From Poronia punctata (lineage: Eukaryota; Ascomycota; Sordariomycetes; Xylariales; Xylariaceae), in the NCBI GenBank assembly GCA_022579005.1, contig MU401462.1:310001-374000 (forward strand): DNA of 64,000 nucleotides, in the 5' to 3' direction. Both the position numbers and the translations under genes were made by a program. Under the pieces are notes generated by a model, which saw only the letters and a program-made list of their open reading frames with translations, was not told the origin of the DNA and made no database searches. Below are positions 57,801 through 64,000 of this stretch, piece by piece (the stretch's first letter is position 1; each line of letters begins with the position of its first letter).

Positions 57801-59220
57801 ATATTTGTGTTTTAGTATTGGCTGTCCAACAGTTACAATCAATCGCCGACGGTTTCAGAAGCGATATTGCATCACCTATTATCTATCAATCTTCGAGTTC
57901 CTTTTGGCTGTATGATATACAATATGATAGGCCAAACCAACATCTTATCCAGCAATAAAGATAAGTGTTTTCGGATGCAAGAGAAAATGGTCGAAATATT
58001 GGTCCGTGGTCCAAAACCTGTTCGCTCCGGATACCGATATCTGTCAACGGCAGTTGCTTAAGAAGACGAAAACAGAACAAAAGCAATGACTTCTTTTGTA
58101 TCATCCCGTCCTGGCCACTAGGGTTTGACCAAGTCGACGAACACGCGGATGGCCCCCATGACTTTCGTTCTTTTCTTGTCGCTGGCGACCCACCAACTCT
58201 GCTGGTGTGCACTAGACTAGGTTAGACTGCAAGAAGAGAAAGAGACGCCCGTAATAAAACGTCTTCAAATAACCTAACCTATCATGCATGCGTTCTGGGT
58301 CATCTCAGCCGTCTTATTTTAATCATCATTAGGTCTGGTAAATCGGGCTTAGCTGTGGGAGCTACCGCAGATGGAGTATAGGCTGCCAAGAGCTTGAGAG
58401 ATTCGTTTTTGACACCCATCACAAGTCAAATTTGAGCAATTTACGGTGCATTCGTATCTCTATATGCCGTAGCACCTGTTGGGTATACAATATATTTGGA
58501 GTGTTGTGGATAAAAGAACCGCCTCTTATATCGAGTACCATCAGAGTAAACCAACAGGCGACTACGAGTACGAGGGTACAAGTATGCTGTAATACAGCAT
58601 ACGAGAATGTTGCTATCAGATAACAACTTGAAGTTCAAATATGTGGTTAATATGGTGTCAACAGGGAATTTCCATCTGCCTTCTTTTCCAGGCATAGAGT
58701 TGCACCATCACTAGACCGAGTGATGACTCCTACCGTCCAGTACGTTGTAGTTGTTTCTAAATATGTTCAGCAAGTATCATATATAGAGGTATCTAGATAA
58801 AGGTAGATCTGGCCGCAAGCCGCAGGTGGTACGGCGTTTGCCATACATACAAGTATCTTGACCACATTTCTTGAAATCAAAGCGCAAGTACTAAGTACCT
58901 ACTATAGTACTTACTAGACCTAAACCTTAACATTGTTCTATAAAAGCATTGCAGTTCTTAATGCCTTTTTACATGTATGTTCATACATTGCGCAGTAGGT
59001 GGGACTTACACAAAACCTCTGGGCAGTTAAACCACTTTAAAAGTGTCAAGTAGGTAGGCAAAGGCTGGTTGGCATTACGGCTGACAGGCTTAGACACTTT
59101 TTTATCTGGCTTCTTTTTATAAGCTTCCTGTTATCTAATCCCCAGCGCTCTCAATAGTCAAGTACCGTACCCAGCGGTGATAGAGAAGGGGCAGAAAGGG
59201 TTGACAAATTTATATGTTCG
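54806..59220. other. Gene-free intergenic stretch (~4.4 kb)
   Basis: No supported gene. The longest open frames (about 110 codons) have no family motifs. Some TAGGTA-type motifs occur (for example 56808-56880). GC content falls towards the right, and the AT-rich block begins without a sharp edge at about 59200-59230. Confidence 0.6.
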
Positions 59221-62200
59221 AGCTTGAAGTCTTTTATTTGTTTGCACTACTACCTTAGCTGCTTATTTAGTTTTACATTTTTATTGGTTTAAATTAACCT
59301 TTATTACCTTTATATCTTGTACTTTTGTTTTTATATAATATAAGCTTTATGGTTTTTAGCTACTTTAAGCATTTTAGTATTTTTTTTTTAGCTTTTTTTA
59401 GGCTGCTTAGCTTTTTTTAAGATTTTTACTTTTGCTATATATTTGCAGCTTTATTTAAATAGTTAGCTAGTAGGTAGCCTTTTTTTTAAAGTATTTGTAT
59501 ATAAAGCCTAATAAAAAAAGTTAAACCTTAAAGCATACTTGCTATTGTTTAGTAAATTATTAATTATTTAAGCTATAAAAAATTATAATTTAAATATTTT
59601 TTTTTATAAATTATTATAATTAGTTAGTATTATATAAAATATTGTTAATTAATATAGTTAATTATTATTGCTTAGTTGTTTACTTTTTTTATTAAAGTTT
59701 AAATTTAAAGCATTAATAGTAGTAATATTAATATTAGCTTTAATTTTATTTTAAGTTTATATATAATAATAGTTATAAGCTAGGTTATAATTTAAAAATA
59801 AAAGCTTTTTAGTTATTTTAATATTTTTTAATAACATTTTTTATATTAAATAAAAAACTTTTTTATTTTTTTTTATTTTAGTATTTTTTGTTTAAAGTAA
59901 TAGTTTTATTTATTATTACTTTTATTTAAATTATATTATAAAAATATTTAACTACTTTTTAAAAGTTTTAAAAAAAGTATAATTTTTAAAATAAGTAGCT
60001 AAAGTATGCTAGTTATAGTACTTAAATTATTATTTAGTAGTAAGCTAGCTACTTTTTAAAAGTTATACTAATTATATATAATAGCGTTGCTATTAGTTTA
60101 ATAAGCTTGTTTTTAGTTTTTAAAAATGCTAATACTTTTTTGCTAAAAAATATTTAAATTTTTATAAACTTTTTTTAAATTAATTATATAACTATATAGT
60201 TTATTTAAATATGCTTTATAGTATAATTATTATTATTTATTAAATAATATTAAGCTTTAAAAGTTTTTTAAAATATATTTATTTTAATAATAATAGCTTT
60301 ATATAAAAATTTTTATAAAAAGTTTTTAGCTTTAAAAATATATTATTTAATTTAAATTACTTTTTATATTTTTAATTTTTTAATATAAGTTTTAAATTTA
60401 TTATATAGTATATTTATTATATATATTATATTGCTTGCAGTTTTTAGTTTACTTTTTATTTTAGCTTTTAGTAAATGTTTATATACTTATAAAAAGTTAT
60501 AAGTTTATATTTAATTATTACTTATATTAAGTAAATAGTATAGTTTTAAAAATTATTATTATTATTATATTTTAGCTAGTTTAGTTTTTTATTTTTTTAA
60601 AGTTAAGTTTTAAAGTTTTTAAATAGTTAACTTAGCTTAGTTATATTTTTTAGCATTTTAATATTATAAAACTAGTAATATATTTATTTTTAAGTTTTAT
60701 ATGTTTTTTAAAACCTTTACTTTTTTTATTTATAAATCTTTTTAAATTTTTAAACTTTATATTTAAGCTTTTTTTTTAGTTTTATATAATAAGCCTAAGT
60801 AGAGTTATAGATTAGTTAATAGCAGTATAGCCAATTAGGTGGCTTATAGCCATTACCTCCTTTAAATAGGAAATATAAAGGCCTGCACCTATAAACAGCT
60901 GCAGCCTTACTAGTTAGTGCACATATAGGTCTGCACTTTTAACAAGAGCTTAAAGGCTTTTTTTTTTTTTTTTTTTACTTTAAGATTTTTAGTAATAAAT
61001 TAAATCACTTTTAAAAGCTTTGCTTTTTTTATAACCTAATTATAATAATTTTAAGGTTATTAATACTAGTTAAAAAACGTAATATTTTAACTTAATAATT
61101 TAATTTAATTAAAATTAACTTAACTTAGTAGTACTATATTAGTAGCGCTATTAAAAACTAATATTTTAGCTACTAACTAGTTATAGCTTAAAAAAACAAA
61201 AAACGTATAAAAATATATATAGCTATAAAGTAATAAGCTTTAGCTAAAATATTATATTAAAATAATAACTTTATAAAAATTATTTTTAAAATAAATAAAA
61301 TTTTTTAAATAAAAGCTTGTTAATAATTTACTATACTTTTTTACTTATTTTTAAAAATAAAAAATAAAACTTTAAGTTATATTACTAAAAAATCTAATAA
61401 TAAAAATACTTTAAAAACTTTAATAAAATAAGCTTAAGTATTTAACTAATATATAGCTAAAAATACTTTTAAAAAAATATGCTATAAATAAATAACTAAA
61501 AAATTTTATTAAAAAACTTATAAGCTAGTAAAAGCTTTTGCTAAGCTATATATTAAAAAAACTAATAAACTTAGTTTTTTATTTATAGCGTTTATAAAAA
61601 ATAAAAAAAAAGCTATTTTTAACTTTAATAGTACTATAAATATTAAAGCTTTTAATAACTTAATAAAATCTTACTTTAAAGTAGTTTTTTAAAAATTAAA
61701 AATTTAAGCTTTAATGCTAATAATATACTAAGTATAAAAAAACACTATATATTACTTGCTTACTATTAGCTAATAAACTATAATAGACTTAATATAATAA
61801 GCATACTATTTAGCTTACTTTAGCTTAAAAAAAACTATTAAGTTAAAAGCTAAAGTATAGCGTTTATAAAAGTAAAAAAAAAACTAAATACGTAGCTAAA
61901 ATAAAGCTATACTTTTATTAACTATAAATTAAAATAAAATTATAAAATATATAACTTTAAAGCTAGCAAAAGCTTATAATAAAATTAACTATTTAAAAAA
62001 CTAAATAATTAATATTAATTAATAAATAGTAAACTTACTAGCTTATAATAAATTAATAGTTTAAAATAATGTTTTTTTATTTATTTTTTTTATATAACTT
62101 TATAAATTTATAAAAATTAAAGTATTTATGTTTTATAATAATAAAAAAAAAAAAGTTATATTTAAAATATAGTTATACTATATATATAATTGCTTTAAAG

Positions 62201-64000
62201 CTAATAAAAATTAGTTTATTAATAATTAAGCTAAACTAGCTAATATTAAAGCCTACTTAAAAAGTTTTATAATAAAAAACTTTTAATTATATTTATAAAA
62301 TAATTACTTAAATATAATAAATATACTTATTAAACTTTTAAACTACTTAAAAAGTAAATATAAAAACGTTAACTAAAAGCAAAATATTAAAACTAAATAT
62401 TAAAAACTAAAAATAAAAAGTCTTATAAACTATTAAACTTTTAAAAATAACTTTATATGCTTAGTAAGTAAATAATAAATTTTTTATATTAAATAAAAAA
62501 AAAGTTTTATAATAAACTTATAAGTTGCTTATAATATAAAACTATATTTTAATACTTTAATAATATTATTAATTTTAATATATTTATTTAATACTATATA
62601 TAAGTAGTTTATATTTTTTAATAAAAAAATAAGCATAAAATAGCATAAAAGCTTACTAATAACTTTTGCTTTAATATAATTAAACTAATTTAACTTAATA
62701 CTAAAAAAATAAATATAATTATAAAAAGCTATATTAGTAATATTAAACTATATAGTAGTAGCTAGCTTAACTAATAAGTTTTTTTAAAATAATAACTTAA
62801 GCTTTTAGCTAAAAAAATAAAAACTTTAATTATTAAAAGTTATTATTTTAATTATAAAGGTTAAAAACATACTTTTTATAAGTATTTATAAAAAAAAAAT
62901 AACTTTAATTAGTAAGCATATATTTAAGCTATCTTGCTAGCTTATAGCTTTAATAATAATACCTTTTTTGCTAAAAAAAAAAAAAAAAATAAACTTTAAA
63001 AAAATAACTTTAAAGCAAGTTAACTTTTACTTAAAAAAAGTATTGCTTAGTATTAATATAAATAAAAAATTAAGTATAGTAAATAAATATATAAAAAAAA
63101 ACCTTTTTATATTTAGCTATATACTATTAAATAATAAATTTTTTTTATAAACTAATAACGTTTTAAATAATATAAAAGCTAATATATATATAGCTATAAA
63201 CATATTTTTAGCAATAAAAATTAAAGCTAACTTTAACTTAAATATTATTATAAATTTTAATTATTATATAGTAATAAAATTTAATAGCAAAAGTTGCTAA
63301 AAAATATATAAAATACTTATAATTATATTTTAAGTAAACTAATAAACGTTTAAAAAAGTTTTTTTAATAGTTTTATATATATAATATAATATAATATTAA
63401 ATAAACTATAGTTTATTAAGCATAAAGTGCTACTAAACTATAAAAATTATTAGCTATTATTTTTAAAAACTTTATTAGTAAAATTTAAATACTTATTAAA
63501 TAAAAATATTTAAATATAAATACTTAAAAAAACAAGCTTTAAACTTTTAATTAATAATATAATATTAGTTTTTATAAAAAAAACTTTTTATTATTATACT
63601 TATTTTAACTTAATAAAAGTTAATTTTTAAAAAATAAAAAAGGCTTTAATAGCAAAAAAAACTTGCTTAAAAAAATATAAAAAATATAAAGCATTTTTAA
63701 TAAATAGTTATTTAATATATAAAGACTATATTAAATAAAAAAAGATAATATATTTTAGTATAAAAAAAAACTAATAGTTAAGCTTTGCTTACTTATAGCT
63801 TTATTATTTTAGTATATAGTTTAAGTAAACTAATTAAAAAATAAAGTTAAAATAATTAGCATAGAAAAAATTAATATAGTTATAAATAAAAAGCAAATTA
63901 AAAACTTTTTTAACAAAAAAAGCAAAAAATTAAAAAAGCAAGCTTTAAAAGTAATTTTTTTAAATATTATAATTTACTACGTACTTTTAGCAAAGTTAAT
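59221..64000. repeat. Extremely AT-rich block, probable RIP-mutated repeat DNA
   Basis: Nearly pure A+T to the window end. The few remaining G and C lie mostly in AGCT, GCTA, ACT or AAGC contexts, while CpA, TpG and CpG are rare and TpA is very common. That is the signature of repeat-induced point mutation (C-to-T, preferring CpA) acting on transposon copies. No coding frame survives; stops are everywhere and a 60-codon Lys-rich frame at 62968-63150 is compositional. The plus strand is T-rich before about 60.8 kb and A-rich after about 61.0 kb, so at least two segments of opposite orientation are likely. The original element type cannot be identified by eye. The block may be pericentromeric or subtelomeric heterochromatin; no telomere repeat is present. 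Confidence 0.85.
60805..60957. other. Less-mutated island inside the AT-rich block
   Basis: About 150 bp with clearly more G and C than either side, including GGTGGCTTATAGCC, GCCTGCACC, CAGCTGCAGCC and GTGCACATATAGG. A 7-bp inverted repeat ACCTATA (60888-60894) / TATAGGT (60924-60930) is present. It ends at a 19-base T run (60958-60976). It does not fold as a tRNA by inspection and shows no known RNA gene motif. Confidence 0.7.

Noticed and set aside
62968..63150. 60-codon Lys/Asn-rich frame in the AT-rich block
   Set aside because: Composition-driven; no start context, no similarity, surrounded by stops.
59221..64000. Mitochondrial DNA insertion as the source of the AT-rich block
   Set aside because: No mitochondrial gene, tRNA or rRNA pattern is visible; the loss of CpA/TpG with residual AGCT contexts fits RIP better.

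Overview
The window reads as nuclear DNA of a filamentous ascomycete (Pezizomycotina, most likely a Sordariomycete). Genes are widely spaced and read in both directions. Most are split by 59-93 bp GT-AG introns with CTAAC/CTGAC-like branch sites. Proteins have typical fungal architectures (Zn2Cys6 regulators, NudF/LIS1, Alp14/Stu2, SAPS). The last ~4.8 kb is an extremely AT-rich block of the kind left by repeat-induced point mutation (RIP). No bacterial operon, phage or CRISPR signature is present.

Layout. 0.6-3.3 kb: mitochondrial i-AAA protease (Yme1 type), facing a polyglutamine Zn2Cys6 regulator (4.9-8.2 kb, -). 10.7-12.9 kb (-): a second regulator of the Fungal_trans_2 type whose zinc-cluster exons do not join cleanly. 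16.9-18.5 kb: a secreted-domain, single-pass membrane protein with cysteine-rich ectodomain, convergent with an XMAP215/Alp14 microtubule polymerase (19.4-22.6 kb, -). 24.8-26.4 kb: NudF/LIS1 dynein regulator. 27.4-29.8 kb: secreted GH20 beta-N-acetylhexosaminidase. 31.6-35.7 kb: SAPS-domain phosphatase regulator. 36.16-36.24 kb: tRNA-Cys(GCA) with a 12-nt intron. 36.7-38.1 kb: Dph1 of diphthamide synthesis. 39.1-39.9 kb: class I O-methyltransferase. 40.5-42.0 kb (-): an unrecognised acidic protein with coding microsatellites. 42.9-44.2 kb (-): secreted aldose 1-epimerase. 46.3-48.0 kb (-): V-ATPase subunit B. 48.7-49.6 kb: ECHDC3-like enoyl-CoA hydratase family protein. 50.1-51.3 kb: HMG-CoA lyase. 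53.0-54.8 kb: HxxxDG acyltransferase-like protein with a tandemly repeated N-terminus. 54.8-59.2 kb: gene-free. 59.2-64.0 kb: AT-rich block.

Most genes are unrelated housekeeping or nutritional functions. Two thematic pairs stand out: Alp14 and NudF lie divergently next to each other (both act at microtubule plus ends), and the ECH-family protein lies just upstream of HMG-CoA lyase on the same strand (possible shared acyl-CoA/leucine catabolism). I found no complete novel system. The best leads are the Alp14 locus whose introns stay open in frame, the broken zinc-cluster junction, the strand-skew switch around a less mutated island inside the AT-rich block, the in-frame 39-bp repeats carrying start codons, and a dispersed TAGGTA/TACCTA motif that fills most intergenic DNA. 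Splice sites were assigned by eye from frame, consensus and family similarity.
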